A DNA stretch of 64,000 bases, taken from Pedobacter petrophilus (GTDB lineage: Bacteria; Bacteroidota; Bacteroidia; Sphingobacteriales; Sphingobacteriaceae). Of the stretch, positions 7,822-17,563 are shown one piece after another. Made by a program: the position numbers and the translations under genes. The stretch is taken from contig NZ_WKKH01000018.1 of the NCBI RefSeq assembly GCF_009674725.1, positions 26,871-90,870 of the forward strand. Reading direction: 5' to 3'. The first letter of the stretch is position 1. Every line of letters starts with the position of its first letter. Under the pieces are notes generated by a model. It saw nothing but the letters and a program-made list of their open reading frames with translations. It had not been told where the DNA came from and ran no database searches.

Positions 7822-10800
7822 CTAAAATCCAAATTTTGCTCCAAATATAAATGACCGTGCAACTGCATAAGCTCCCTGGTCTACTCCTTGTACAAATTGT
7901 CTGGTAGAAGCATATGAATTAACCTCTGGATCAAAACCAGTATATTTGGTAATAACGCCTAGGTTAGTACCAGTAACATATAGGCGTAAAGAATTTATTT
8001 TAGCTCCCTTTAACCATTTATTATCATTTATTTGGTAAGATAAGGAAAGCGATTTTAGCCTTATGTAGCTTCCGTCTTCAAGGAAATCGTCTGCAAGCAA
8101 TCTGCTAGTTTCGGAACCTGCAGCGGTAAGCGTGTTGCTTGTTCCTTCGCCTTTCCACCTGTTAAGCACACTTTTTCCTTTATTATTTGCTGCCTCATAT
8201 TCTAAATAGTATTTATTCAGGTTCAAAATTTTATTGCCTTGCTGCCCTTGTAAAAAAGCATTCAGTTCAAATCCTTTATAAGAGAAGGTGTTAGTAAAGC
8301 CAAAAACGAATTTTGGATATGCTGATCCATCCATTATTTTCTTATCACCCTGGTCTATTTTCTGATCATTGTTAATATCTATATATTTGGCAAAACCAGG
8401 TTTAAGTGTGGCTTTGTAGGCGTTACTAAAGTTACTATTGTTGATTTCTGTTTGTGATTGCCAGATGCCATCAAATGTGTAGAGAAAAAATTTCCCTAAT
8501 TCTTGGCCAGGTTGAAGAATTATAAAATCTTCTCTGGAGATAAGTGCTTCAAACTCACCTGACCCTATTTTCCGAAACGGTTCAAGTCCTAGGGATAAAA
8601 TTTTATTTCTGTTGGTTGCAAGGTTAAATGACGAATTCCATTTAAAGTTTGTAGTGCTTATAGGTTTTCCTGAAAGGGAAAGTTCTAACCCTTTATTACT
8701 AATGGAGCCTAGATTTTCCTGAGCGTTTGTAAAGCCAGTTGTTGCAGGTAATGCTACTTGCCATAATAGATTAGTGGTTTTCTTATTATAATAATCAATA
8801 GTAAAGAGCAATCGCTCAGACCATAAACTTACATCCACTCCGGCATTAAAAGCTGCCGTTTGCTCCCATTGAAGATTTTGATTTGAGACTTGAGAGGCAG
8901 CAGCGGCAACTTGCTTGGTAGTTCCGAAAACTACATTGCCATCTTTTGCACTTGGATTATTGCTTGATGAAGCTAAATCATACCCATACCTTGATAGATA
9001 AGGATTAATTTCCTGATTTCCAGTTACCCCATAGCCTGCTCGTATTTTTAAATCAGATATCATATCTAATTTTTTAAGCATAGGCAACTCTTTAAGCTTA
9101 TAAGCTATGGCTGCCGATGGGAAGTACCCATATCTGTGATTAGCACCGAACTTACTTGATCCGTCAGCCCTTAAAGTTGCTGTTAGTAATAAGTTAGACC
9201 ATAGTTTCCCATTGATACGTGTATAGTATGATTGTAGCTGATTTTGATCTGCGAAAGAAAATGCTTTTTGTGCTGGCCCCGCACCTAAACTATTCTCCTC
9301 AAAAGCATTTGAAAATATTCCGGCACTACTAGCGGTACTAGTTTCGTTATTAAATTTTTGAAAAGATACACCAGCTAATGCTGTAATTGAATATTTAGAT
9401 CCAAAATCTTTGGTATAAGTTAGGTAGTTTTCATTTAACCAGTTTCTGGTAATCCGGTTAAATTTACTACCAGAGCCTTTGTTACCAGCTTCTTCATAAA
9501 GATCGCTCGGCGCAAAAAAGTTTTGCCTTCCGCTTGCAGATTCGCCTCCAACAAGCACTTTAAGCTTCAATCCTTTTAAAATATCATACTCTCCAAACAT
9601 GCTTACTTGTGCCCTATTTAGATAGGCGTCATTAGTTACCCTTTCAGAATAAGCTACAGGATTACCCAATCTGTCTACATTGCCAGAATAACTTACAGAG
9701 AAATCATCCCTTATGATGCCATTACCGTAAGAATAGCCATTAATTGGTCCACTTACAGGTATGGAAGGATTAATACGTAGAGCATTCAATATTACGCCAC
9801 CCTGAGTTCCTCCAGCTGTATTAACAAGCGTGTTATGACCAAGTGTATGGGCTAAAACGGAAGTTAAACCGAATTTTAATTTATCAGATATCTGACGATC
9901 CAAGTTGAAACGTAAATTCCCTCTTTCAAAGCCAGTTTTTCGTACTATACCGTCCTGTTGAAATACCTCTCCACTTAGTAGGAATTTGGTTTTTTCTTCA
10001 CCTCCACTTATGCTTAATTGTGCGCTAGATACTGGTGCTGACTGAAAAAGTCCGTCCTGCCAGTTAGTGGTGTGGGTAGAAAAATAATCTAATAAAGCCT
10101 GTGATGCAAAAGGCGCAGCCGTCGGCGTGAGGTTTTTAATCACCTCATTTTTATATTCCGCATATTCCCTGGCATTCATTAAATCAAGTTTTTTAGTAAC
10201 TGAACTAACTCCATGGTAACCTTCCAAATTAATGTTCAACTGCCCAGCTTTTCCACGTTTGGTGGTAATTAATATTACTCCGTTTGCGCCACGAGAACCA
10301 TAGATAGCTGTAGCAGAAGCATCTTTTAATATCTCCATAGATTCAATATCGTTTGGATTTAAAGAACTTAAATCTTCATTACTCGGATATCCATCAACCA
10401 CAAATAAAGGCTCACTACTTGTTCCTAATGAATTATTTCCTCGTATCCTGATGTTTGGCCGAGCACCAGGAGTGGCATCACTATTGGTTACCTGCACACC
10501 CGCAGCCCTACCTTGTAAAGCCTGACTAACTGAGGTTAGCTGTGTGTTTTTAAAATCAGCTGCTTTTATCGAAGATACTGAACCTGTTACATCGCCTTTT
10601 TTAACAGAGCCATAGCCGATAACCACTACATCGTTAAGTAATTTACTTTCTGATTTTAAAACAACATTTAACTTGGTATTCTTTCCAACAGATATCTCTT
10701 GTGTTTCAAAACCGATATAAGAAAAAACCAATACCGAATTTTCTGAAGATACATTGATACTAAAATCGCCATTATTTGTTGATACAACCCCATTTTGAGT

Positions 10801-11031
10801 GCCTTTTTCTTTAATACTAACCCCTGGAAGTGTCTCATTATTACTATCAGTTATTTTACCAGAAACAGTTATAACAGCTTTGCTTGAGGTTATTTTTAGT
10901 TTGGGATTTACTGCTGCTTTTACGTGTATGTTTAACAGCGATGCAGTAAGAGAAACTACTAGTAAACACAAAAAGGATTTAAACAATACACTTTTTGGAA
11001 TACGTGGATCACGAAAGGCAAATTTTTTCAT
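7822..11031 (-). CDS. SusC/RagA-like TonB-dependent oligosaccharide transporter
   Basis: 1069 residues. An export signal (hydrophobic run FLCLLVVSLTASLLNI) is followed by a carboxypeptidase-regulatory-like domain (VSGKITDSNNETLPGVSIKEKG...FSYIGFETQEI, about residues 55-130). The TonB-box region is LNDVVVIGYGSVKKGDVTG, and the plug has VRIRGNNSLG-type text and NPNDIESMEILKDASATAIYGSRGANGVILITTK. The rest is a 22-strand barrel ending in a final aromatic strand (SFIFGAKFGF). It imports oligosaccharides across the outer membrane using TonB energy, paired with the SusD downstream. Upstream, two perfect tandem 12-mers lie within 31 bp of the start. This is the only SusCD pair for all the glycan enzymes in the window. 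Confidence 0.96.
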   Translation of the reverse strand: MKKFAFRDPRIPKSVLFKSFLCLLVVSLTASLLNIHVKAAVNPKLKITSSKAVITVSGKITDSNNETLPGVSIKEKGTQNGVVSTNNGDFSINVSSENSVLVFSYIGFETQEISVGKNTKLNVVLKSESKLLNDVVVIGYGSVKKGDVTGSVSSIKAADFKNTQLTSVSQALQGRAAGVQVTNSDATPGARPNIRIRGNNSLGTSSEPLFVVDGYPSNEDLSSLNPNDIESMEILKDASATAIYGSRGANGVILITTKRGKAGQLNINLEGYHGVSSVTKKLDLMNAREYAEYKNEVIKNLTPTAAPFASQALLDYFSTHTTNWQDGLFQSAPVSSAQLSISGGEEKTKFLLSGEVFQQDGIVRKTGFERGNLRFNLDRQISDKLKFGLTSVLAHTLGHNTLVNTAGGTQGGVILNALRINPSIPVSGPINGYSYGNGIIRDDFSVSYSGNVDRLGNPVAYSERVTNDAYLNRAQVSMFGEYDILKGLKLKVLVGGESASGRQNFFAPSDLYEEAGNKGSGSKFNRITRNWLNENYLTYTKDFGSKYSITALAGVSFQKFNNETSTASSAGIFSNAFEENSLGAGPAQKAFSFADQNQLQSYYTRINGKLWSNLLLTATLRADGSSKFGANHRYGYFPSAAIAYKLKELPMLKKLDMISDLKIRAGYGVTGNQEINPYLSRYGYDLASSSNNPSAKDGNVVFGTTKQVAAAASQVSNQNLQWEQTAAFNAGVDVSLWSERLLFTIDYYNKKTTNLLWQVALPATTGFTNAQENLGSISNKGLELSLSGKPISTTNFKWNSSFNLATNRNKILSLGLEPFRKIGSGEFEALISREDFIILQPGQELGKFFLYTFDGIWQSQTEINNSNFSNAYKATLKPGFAKYIDINNDQKIDQGDKKIMDGSAYPKFVFGFTNTFSYKGFELNAFLQGQQGNKILNLNKYYLEYEAANNKGKSVLNRWKGEGTSNTLTAAGSETSRLLADDFLEDGSYIRLKSLSLSYQINDNKWLKGAKINSLRLYVTGTNLGVITKYTGFDPEVNSYASTRQFVQGVDQGAYAVARSFIFGAKFGF

Positions 11032-11037
11032 ACTTTA

Positions 11038-11061
11038 AATTATTTGGTTAATTATTTGGTT
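11038..11061 (-). promoter_or_regulatory. Tandem 12-bp leader repeat before susC
   Basis: AATTATTTGGTT occurs twice in perfect tandem (11038-11049, 11050-11061), which reads AACCAAATAATT twice in the direction of susC, ending 6 nt from its ATG. The identical 12-mer stands at 34446-34457 before a jelly-roll gene. It is probably part of the 5' untranslated leader, as translation initiation signal or regulator contact. Function inferred. Confidence 0.5.
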
Positions 11062-11240
11062 ATTTCAGATGCTTGTTATAGCACTATTGGATTGGTTTTT
11101 AAACTAAAATGAGGCATTCACTGTAATTTCCTCACTTATTCATTTAAGCAAATGGAAGAATAGTAAGCTAATCAGGGTTGCTGTAATGAGTATTTTTTTT
11201 ACTCATTCCTGTATTTTTAAATAAAAAAGATGCTTCTAGC

Positions 11241-12341
11241 TTAAACAACAGATTCTTCTGGACGCGGTTCAATAGGTTTACTTCCCCAATAGGTTGCTAG
11301 CAGAGAAAATGTGGTGTTCATAATAGGCCCGTTAACTGCAGGGGCTAAACCCACCGTTGCAATTTTACCCATCTGTACTGCAATTCCAGATGCTAAGCCA
11401 CCATTTTGCATCCCCACTTCAATAGCTATTGTTCTGCTGTTTAATTTTGACAGGCCAAATAAGCGACCACCCCAATAACCCAAAAACACTCCAGCGGTCA
11501 TGTGTAAAAACATGGCAACCACCAACGTAATGCCAATATGTAACATATTGTTTCTACCTGCAGCCGTAATTATTATAATGATACAAGCGATGCCGGCCAT
11601 AGAAATTTTGGGCATTACATGATCTATCCACACTGCTTTTTTATGAAAAAAATGGTTTACAAAAACGCCGAGGAAAATAGGTATGATTACCAGTTTCAAT
11701 ATATCCAGAAACATAGCAGAAAAGCTAACTGGCACAAATTGACCTCCTAAAAATTTCATTAATAGTGGGGTCATTAGTGGAGCTAGCAGCGTAGAAACTG
11801 CAGTAATGGTGACCGATAAAGCTAAATTGGCCTTTGCAATAAAAGCGATGACATTACTGGCCAATCCGCTTGGCATACAGCCCACCAAAACAACCCCCGC
11901 CGCAATCTCTGGCGGAAAGCCGAATGCTTTGGCTATGGTAAAACCAACAAAAGGCATAATGGTATAATGGCATAGCACGCCAACCAATACTGCTTTAGGC
12001 ATTTTAAACACGCCAGACAAATCGCGCCAGCCCATGGTACAACCTACTCCAAAAGTAATAATTTGCAGCAAAGGCACAATGAGGTTTTTTAGTTGAAAGC
12101 TGCCTAAGGTGATAAAATATTCAGGAAAAGTCATAGCAACAGTTACCGAAGCAAGGATGAAAACTGTATAAGCGAATTTTTTAAATTTGGCCGACTGCAT
12201 CATGGTAAATGCCAGAAGCAGCCAAAATACGGTTAAAAACAAGCCTCCTTCCACAAGTTTATGACTTAAAAATAAGTAAGTAGCAATTATTAATATGGCT
12301 ACCGTTGCCAGTAGGGATATTTTTTTTAGGGTGATGCCCAT
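11241..12341 (-). CDS. Bile acid:sodium symporter-family (BASS-like) transporter
   Basis: 366 residues and about ten hydrophobic segments. Family-typical blocks are GVGCTMGWRDLSGVFKMPKAVLVGVLCHYTIMPFVGF, VGCMPSGLASNVIAFIAKANLALSVTITAVSTLLAPLMTPLL and IAIEVGMQNGGLASGIA, the crossover-helix motifs of the BASS/SBF fold. These inner-membrane proteins import organic anions with sodium. Bacterial members carry bile acids, pantothenate or keto acids. Its start lies 3 bp after the stop of an aldo/keto reductase in an operon with a uronate lyase and unsaturated uronyl hydrolase, so uptake of a keto-uronate or related acid is a reasonable inference. A short C-terminal cytosolic tail (SKPIEPRPEESVV) follows the last helix. 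Confidence 0.85.
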   Translation of the reverse strand: MGITLKKISLLATVAILIIATYLFLSHKLVEGGLFLTVFWLLLAFTMMQSAKFKKFAYTVFILASVTVAMTFPEYFITLGSFQLKNLIVPLLQIITFGVGCTMGWRDLSGVFKMPKAVLVGVLCHYTIMPFVGFTIAKAFGFPPEIAAGVVLVGCMPSGLASNVIAFIAKANLALSVTITAVSTLLAPLMTPLLMKFLGGQFVPVSFSAMFLDILKLVIIPIFLGVFVNHFFHKKAVWIDHVMPKISMAGIACIIIIITAAGRNNMLHIGITLVVAMFLHMTAGVFLGYWGGRLFGLSKLNSRTIAIEVGMQNGGLASGIAVQMGKIATVGLAPAVNGPIMNTTFSLLATYWGSKPIEPRPEESVV

Positions 12342-12344
12342 TTT

Positions 12345-13337
12345 TTAAAGTATTAAATCTATCTGAAGCAAAGCATTATTAATGTTATTGATTTCTTCGT
12401 CTGTTAATATGAAAGAAGCTGCTTTTACATTTTCTAACATCTGCGAAGCATTACGTGCTCCAACCAACACTGAAGTAACCGCGGGTTGCCTCATAGTCCA
12501 ATTAAGTGCTAATTGTGCAAGGCTGATGTCTCTTTCATCTGCTATGTGTTTTACGGCATCCAGCATTTTCATCACTTCCTTATGGTTGTGCTCTTTAAAA
12601 TAAGGTGTGTTAGGGCGGTGGTCGCCATGGTTAAAAACATGCCCAGGTTTTATTTTACCTGTTAAAAGTCCTTTTTGTAAGGATGTATGTGGTAAAATAC
12701 CAATACCATTCTTTAGGCAAAAAGGTACCAGGTCTTTTTCAATACCCCGATTAACCATACTATACGCTACCTGATTTGTAGCTATTGGCAAAACAGCATT
12801 GGCTCTTTCCAGTAAATCTACTGGGCAGTTACATACTCCAGCCGCCAGAATTTTACCTTGCGTTTTCAATATTTCCAATGCTTCCATGGTCTCTTCTATA
12901 GGCGTGGTGCTTTCTGGCCAATGCATCTGGAAAAGGTCGATATAATCGGTTTGTAAACGCTTAAGGCTTCGTTCACATTCGTCGATAACACTTTGCTTAC
13001 CATTAAACTTATATATTTTAACAGGTTTGTCCTGATTGTCTTTGCTCTCAAAAGCAAAATCACCTTTCTCGGCGTCCCATATCATCCCAAATTTTGTAAG
13101 CAGCTGCACTTTGTCACGCTTGCCCTTAATGGTATTTCCAACCACAATTTCGCTATGCCCCATGCCATAAACGGGAGCGGTATCAATGGTGGTTACTCCG
13201 TTTTCTATAGCAGCTTCAATTGCCTTAATTGCATCGCCTTCATCGGCTCCGCCCCAAAACCAGCCTCCTATTGCGAACGCGCCATAAGTAATAGGCGAAA
13301 GCATAATGTTTGTGCCCGGTAATTGCTTCTTATCCAT
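12345..13337 (-). CDS. Aldo/keto reductase
   Basis: 330 residues, a complete (beta/alpha)8 NADPH-dependent reductase. The catalytic tetrad is visible: Asp52 (TTIDTAPVYG), Tyr57, Lys82 (LLTKFG) and the His of LFQMHWPES (about residue 143). The C-terminal cofactor loop is VTSVLVGARNASQMLENV. No signal peptide, so cytosolic. Its position between a lyase and an anion transporter, in a unit that also has a GH88/105-like enzyme, suggests reduction of the keto-sugar acid released from unsaturated uronates. Alternatively it acts as a dehydrogenase on a free sugar. Substrate is inferred only. Confidence 0.9.
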   Translation of the reverse strand: MDKKQLPGTNIMLSPITYGAFAIGGWFWGGADEGDAIKAIEAAIENGVTTIDTAPVYGMGHSEIVVGNTIKGKRDKVQLLTKFGMIWDAEKGDFAFESKDNQDKPVKIYKFNGKQSVIDECERSLKRLQTDYIDLFQMHWPESTTPIEETMEALEILKTQGKILAAGVCNCPVDLLERANAVLPIATNQVAYSMVNRGIEKDLVPFCLKNGIGILPHTSLQKGLLTGKIKPGHVFNHGDHRPNTPYFKEHNHKEVMKMLDAVKHIADERDISLAQLALNWTMRQPAVTSVLVGARNASQMLENVKAASFILTDEEINNINNALLQIDLIL

Positions 13338-13423
13338 TTTATTATTTTTTTATATTGATGCTTTAATATTTAGTTGAGATAAATAGAGCTGGCGTTTTTA
13401 GGTTAGCCTCACCTACTCAATTT

Positions 13424-15796
13424 TTATTTTCTTTTGATTATGTACTCACCCTGCCCTGCATTAAAATACAGCAAGCCATCTTTATTGTACAGGTCATTTA
13501 TAGAATTTTTACTATTGCTTAGGCACTTGATACTCCAATTGCCTTTTGCCAAATCGGCAATTAACACCTTGGTTGTTCCCTTAGCAGTTATTTTTAAATT
13601 GATGGCAGTTGCAGCCAGGTCTCCGTTTTTATTGAACAGTACCATCCTATCACCGATTGTAGTGCCTACAAATCGATCTGTTTCTACCCTTTCGGCCAAC
13701 AGTGGCTTGGCATTTCCATAATCCATCACCTGCATCACATTCAAAAAATTATCCACCTTGTTGCCATCCTTAGGCGAAATCTCTATTCGCCATGCGGCAT
13801 TATCTCCAGAGTTATTTGCCGCAACAATTTGCTGAGGGAAATTTTTTCCGTTCACGTTGTATTCATTTCCCTTGCCACCAACTTTCTGTATACTAAGGTT
13901 TTGAATCAATGGCAATAAAGTAGTGTTGATCATTTGACCATTGTACCCTTTGTCGCTCCGTTTTACCATGGTAATATTCCCTTGGATTACAGGCTCTTCC
14001 ACGCAGTGCAATAAGCAAGATTTTTTATAGCTTTTATCGGAAGCATCTACGCGATCAAAAACAATCAAAGCTGCAGGTACACCTATATTTTTAAGGTTCA
14101 AAAACACAAAAGAGCGCTTAAAGCTTTTTACTTTATTACTATAAGCTTCTGCAAGTTCTCCTTTTAGGTAAGTATATTCGGGGGCTATGGTATCAGGGCC
14201 AAAAGCATGTGCCAGTACTTCACCTGTTTTATAATCTTTTGCAAGAAAATCTGAGAGGTTTTTGGGTTCTGCCGCACCATTGGGAAACTGCTGCCCACCA
14301 TCGTTCACTACCTCATTATCATGCCAGGTGAACTTTTCATCAGACTTGTAGATAAGCATTGAATTATGAGCAATTGTACGTTGATAATAGTTTTTAAAAT
14401 GCGCTGAGCCATAGGCTCCTGTGGTGCCTTGGTAAATGCCCGAGTTAACCGCAAGAGGCCCTTTATAATAAAGTTGAAAACTGCCCGCATCCAAATGTTG
14501 ATGGTTGGTAAAATTATAGGCACCTATCTTCATCTCAGCCACTACTGCATTTGAGTTTATGCCAGCTTCCCAACCTGTTCTTGCCACCATGGTGCCCAAG
14601 GGCTCTTTAAAGTATTTTGTTAGGGGCGTAGAACGCATGTCTTCTTTTGGCAATACATTGGGGTCTATGAGTAAGAGATCGTATAGGGGGTCTTTGCCAA
14701 TCAGTTTTCCTTTAATAGCCGCACTCATAAGAACGGGGTCTTTGAAATAACTTGCCGTAAGCGCATCGGATGCCATGCTCCAATAGTCGCCGAATTTGAT
14801 GAACAACTCGTTAAAATCGTCGCCATCTCTAAATACCTGTCCATCGGGTCTGCGGGTATAAAACCATTTATACGGCACGTTAGCTTGAGACTTGCTTACC
14901 ACGTTTGGATACCCCATCCTATCAAAAAGGAGGGTAAAAAGCAAATCGTACTTAAACCGGTAAGGTCCATAAGCACTTCCCTGGTGGTGGTAAGAAGCTG
15001 GGTAAAACAAATTTCTAATCGGGATAAATTCAGCAAATATCCTACCCGCTACCAAGTTGTATATCTCGGGTTTTTCATCATAAGTAGCAATGCCGCAAGA
15101 AAGCATATCTCTTGATAACTGTGCCTCTACCCCATGTCCCACAATGGATCCTTGCACTAATTTTGGCCAAACTACTTCTAGTTTTGTTGCCAAAGATTCC
15201 ATTTGTGTGATGAGGACTTTTTTTTCTTTATCGCCTATTAAATCATAGCACCAATCATATACTACAGCCATGGTATGTATGGCATTACCGATGTCTCTGC
15301 AAACGTCGGCTTTATTATAATCAATGATGATGGTCTTATTCAGGTTTTGTATGGCAACCACGGCTGCTTCTCCCGATGGAACATGATGGTCAAACGCATA
15401 CAAAAAAGCTTTTGATTCAATTGCACTTAACACTTTAAAATCTATGTTGTGCCTTACACCTTGTTTTAGCTCACCATCGGTAGGCCTAAGAGCCTGTTTC
15501 CTGATGCTATCTAAACAACCCGACAACAAAGGGTTTGCCGCATTTTCTTTTAGCTTCGCAATGTCTGATTTTCTAAAATACAAACGAGGGTGTTCGTGGG
15601 GTGGCTTGGGGATATCCAAGCCCAAGCCATCCCTTTTGGTTAAGGGTGGATATTTAACTTGAACAATTTTATTTGTATCAATAGCATGAATATAGGGATC
15701 CACATATCCTGGATGTGCGTCTAATACTTTCTGTGCATGCGCAGCTAATCCGATGGCAAAAGCAACTGCAGTTAGTAGTATTTTAATATTATGCAT
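13424..15796 (-). CDS. Second heparinase II/III-like polysaccharide lyase
   Basis: 790 residues with signal peptide MHNIKILLTAVAFAIGLAAHAQ. The helical toroid domain contains PHEHPRLYFRKSDIAKLKEN, IGNAIHTMAVVYDWCYDLI and GHGVEAQLSRDMLSCGIA. The beta-sandwich domain contains NFTNHQHLDAGSFQLYYKG with the conserved His of this superfamily, then RTIAHNSMLIY. It is longer than the lyase at 1215-3086 and clearly a different subfamily, so the two probably act on different linkages or chain lengths. Periplasmic or secreted beta-elimination of a uronic-acid glycan is the expected activity. Operon neighbours are GlcG-like (80 bp upstream) and AKR (86 bp downstream). PL family number not assigned. Confidence 0.88.
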   Translation of the reverse strand: MHNIKILLTAVAFAIGLAAHAQKVLDAHPGYVDPYIHAIDTNKIVQVKYPPLTKRDGLGLDIPKPPHEHPRLYFRKSDIAKLKENAANPLLSGCLDSIRKQALRPTDGELKQGVRHNIDFKVLSAIESKAFLYAFDHHVPSGEAAVVAIQNLNKTIIIDYNKADVCRDIGNAIHTMAVVYDWCYDLIGDKEKKVLITQMESLATKLEVVWPKLVQGSIVGHGVEAQLSRDMLSCGIATYDEKPEIYNLVAGRIFAEFIPIRNLFYPASYHHQGSAYGPYRFKYDLLFTLLFDRMGYPNVVSKSQANVPYKWFYTRRPDGQVFRDGDDFNELFIKFGDYWSMASDALTASYFKDPVLMSAAIKGKLIGKDPLYDLLLIDPNVLPKEDMRSTPLTKYFKEPLGTMVARTGWEAGINSNAVVAEMKIGAYNFTNHQHLDAGSFQLYYKGPLAVNSGIYQGTTGAYGSAHFKNYYQRTIAHNSMLIYKSDEKFTWHDNEVVNDGGQQFPNGAAEPKNLSDFLAKDYKTGEVLAHAFGPDTIAPEYTYLKGELAEAYSNKVKSFKRSFVFLNLKNIGVPAALIVFDRVDASDKSYKKSCLLHCVEEPVIQGNITMVKRSDKGYNGQMINTTLLPLIQNLSIQKVGGKGNEYNVNGKNFPQQIVAANNSGDNAAWRIEISPKDGNKVDNFLNVMQVMDYGNAKPLLAERVETDRFVGTTIGDRMVLFNKNGDLAATAINLKITAKGTTKVLIADLAKGNWSIKCLSNSKNSINDLYNKDGLLYFNAGQGEYIIKRK

Positions 15797-15876
15797 TAGC
15801 AGGTTTCATTTTGATTTTTTTATTGATGTTTTTATGGTACGGCGGTTATAGTGAGGATATTAATTATTGTTTTCTA

Positions 15877-16326
15877 TTACAAAAAGAAACTGTCTCTTCC
15901 ATATTCCGCTAATTCGTTGTCTTGCATCATCAAATCACCATCGCCCTTCTTACCTTTTCTGCCGCTTACGCCTATGCCGCCAATTACCTGCCCGTTATGC
16001 ATAATGACCACACCACCTGTAAATCCAGTAAAATTTTCATCCGTCCAATTGCGCATATCAAAATCAACTGTTTTTTCATTTTTGGGAAAGGATGCCCAGT
16101 TGATGGTATCTTTTTGGCCTACTACCGCAGAATACGCTTTGCTTTGGGCTAGCTTGATACTTGCGGGCACCACATGATCCATCGCCTGAAATGCTATTAA
16201 ATGCCCAGAGGCGTTAACTACCGCAACCGCTACGGGGTTACCTCCATCCTTGCTGGCGTTGGTTATGATTTGATTGACGCCTTGCATGGCTTCTTCTAGT
16301 GTTACAGATAAAATATTGAATGGCAT
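15877..16326 (-). CDS. GlcG/HbpS-family (heme-binding-like) small protein
   Basis: 149 residues with no signal peptide. The fold-typical pattern is an N-terminal amphipathic helix (TLEEAMQGVNQIITNASKDG), then VAVAVVNASGHLIAFQAMD, LAQSKAYSAVVG, GGVVIMHNGQVIGGIGVSG and a final acidic helix, as in the GlcG/HbpS domain. Relatives bind heme or cobalamin, or sit beside glycolate/sugar-acid genes, often without known role. Here it lies 28 bp after the GH88-like gene and 80 bp before a lyase. A cofactor-binding or aldehyde-scavenging role in uronate catabolism is only a guess. Confidence 0.85.
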   Translation of the reverse strand: MPFNILSVTLEEAMQGVNQIITNASKDGGNPVAVAVVNASGHLIAFQAMDHVVPASIKLAQSKAYSAVVGQKDTINWASFPKNEKTVDFDMRNWTDENFTGFTGGVVIMHNGQVIGGIGVSGRKGKKGDGDLMMQDNELAEYGRDSFFL

Positions 16327-16354
16327 GTTTTATTTCTAAATATTGAGGTTTTGC

Positions 16355-17563
16355 TTATCGGGTCATTTCGTCTGCGGCAAGCATGATAATGCCAGGCACA
16401 AAGCCACGGAATTTTTCATCCATCAAATTCACCTTTTTCTCTTCGGCGGTTACGGCCCAACCTGTATAGGTATTATGCACCACTCCTTTTTCATCCACAC
16501 TCTTTTTAATAAACTCCCAACCCTTATTACACATATCATTATATATAGGCGGCAACCAACCATTTCTCATTCCTTCTTTTACAGATGCCACAACCATTGC
16601 GATACCGGTAACTTCTTCAGGAGAAGAAGGATCATCAACCAATACATGCAAGCCACCGTTTTTACTTTGATATTTTACAGTCCCATCTGCAATAACCTTC
16701 ATTGCTGCTGCAGCTCTTTTAAACTCTGGATGTGTTTTTGGCAGATAGCGCAATAACCCACTTATAGCCCATATTAACCAACCCTGAGAGCGGCACCAAT
16801 AGGTTTTAGCAGGCTCTCCCTTAAATAAACCGGTACGTACAATTCCTTTTTTAACGTCTAAAAAATACTCGATACCTTGGTTTAACTGATAGATAGATTG
16901 TTTCCAATACATATTGGCCACAGCTATATCAGTACATAGCGATGCAGCAATTGCGTTAGCCCTTGTTGCCCAGTAAGCAGTATCAGGTATGGCGAAATCC
17001 ATATAATTATAGTCGTCATGAGCAAGCATTCCAAACCTATCTCTGGCAGCATAATGTAAAATGGCATCGGCTACATCGAAGCAAACTTGCTTGGCTTTTA
17101 AATCGCGGGTTTGTTTATACAGTTCATGTACTGGAAATGCTACGCCGAGGTTAGCCGAATAAATAACAAATGTTAACGGGCCGTCTCGCAGTATCCTTGC
17201 CTTTGGTCCTTCATATTGTTTGTAATATTGCTCGTCGGTTAATTTAGAATCATGCTCTACATGAAAATTAAACCACTTTTTGGAGTAGTCTAACCCTTCC
17301 TTATAACCTCGATTAGCAAACCGGAGCAAGCCTTCTATCTGTATGGTGCCATCCCAGTCGGTATTAACCGTTTTAAACTCTGCCTTTAGGGTATTTTTCA
17401 CCATTTGTTTCAGGTTAGCTGGAAGCATATTCGGTAAACCATCCGCACTCAATACAGACTTATCATAAAAATTTTCGGTTTGCTTGCCTACACTTAAAAG
17501 CGGCGATAGGAGGCCGCCTAGAGTTAAACCCAAGGCTAATTCTGTAAACTCTTTTCTTTTCAT
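16355..17563 (-). CDS. GH88/GH105-like unsaturated glycuronyl hydrolase
   Basis: 402 residues with a hydrophobic N-terminus (MKRKEFTELALGLTLGGLLSPLL) suggesting export. The (alpha/alpha)6 barrel motifs are RFGMLAHDDYNYMDFAIPDTAYWATRANAIAAS, TYWCRSQGWLIWAISGLLRYLP (the R-x-Q-GW site of the family), and the C-terminal EEVTGIAMVVASVKEGMRNGWL and GVVHNTYTGWAV. Enzymes of these families hydrate the 4,5-unsaturated uronic acid left at the non-reducing end by lyases, releasing it as a keto acid. This fits directly with the two heparinase-like lyases. It overlaps the upstream DUF4861-like gene by 4 bp (ATGA), which indicates translational coupling. GH88 against GH105 cannot be decided by eye. Confidence 0.85.
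   Translation of the reverse strand: MKRKEFTELALGLTLGGLLSPLLSVGKQTENFYDKSVLSADGLPNMLPANLKQMVKNTLKAEFKTVNTDWDGTIQIEGLLRFANRGYKEGLDYSKKWFNFHVEHDSKLTDEQYYKQYEGPKARILRDGPLTFVIYSANLGVAFPVHELYKQTRDLKAKQVCFDVADAILHYAARDRFGMLAHDDYNYMDFAIPDTAYWATRANAIAASLCTDIAVANMYWKQSIYQLNQGIEYFLDVKKGIVRTGLFKGEPAKTYWCRSQGWLIWAISGLLRYLPKTHPEFKRAAAAMKVIADGTVKYQSKNGGLHVLVDDPSSPEEVTGIAMVVASVKEGMRNGWLPPIYNDMCNKGWEFIKKSVDEKGVVHNTYTGWAVTAEEKKVNLMDEKFRGFVPGIIMLAADEMTR

Noticed and set aside
8776..8800. TTCTTATTATAATAATC inside susC as a third operator copy
   Set aside because: The last base of the palindrome is changed and it lies deep in coding sequence.
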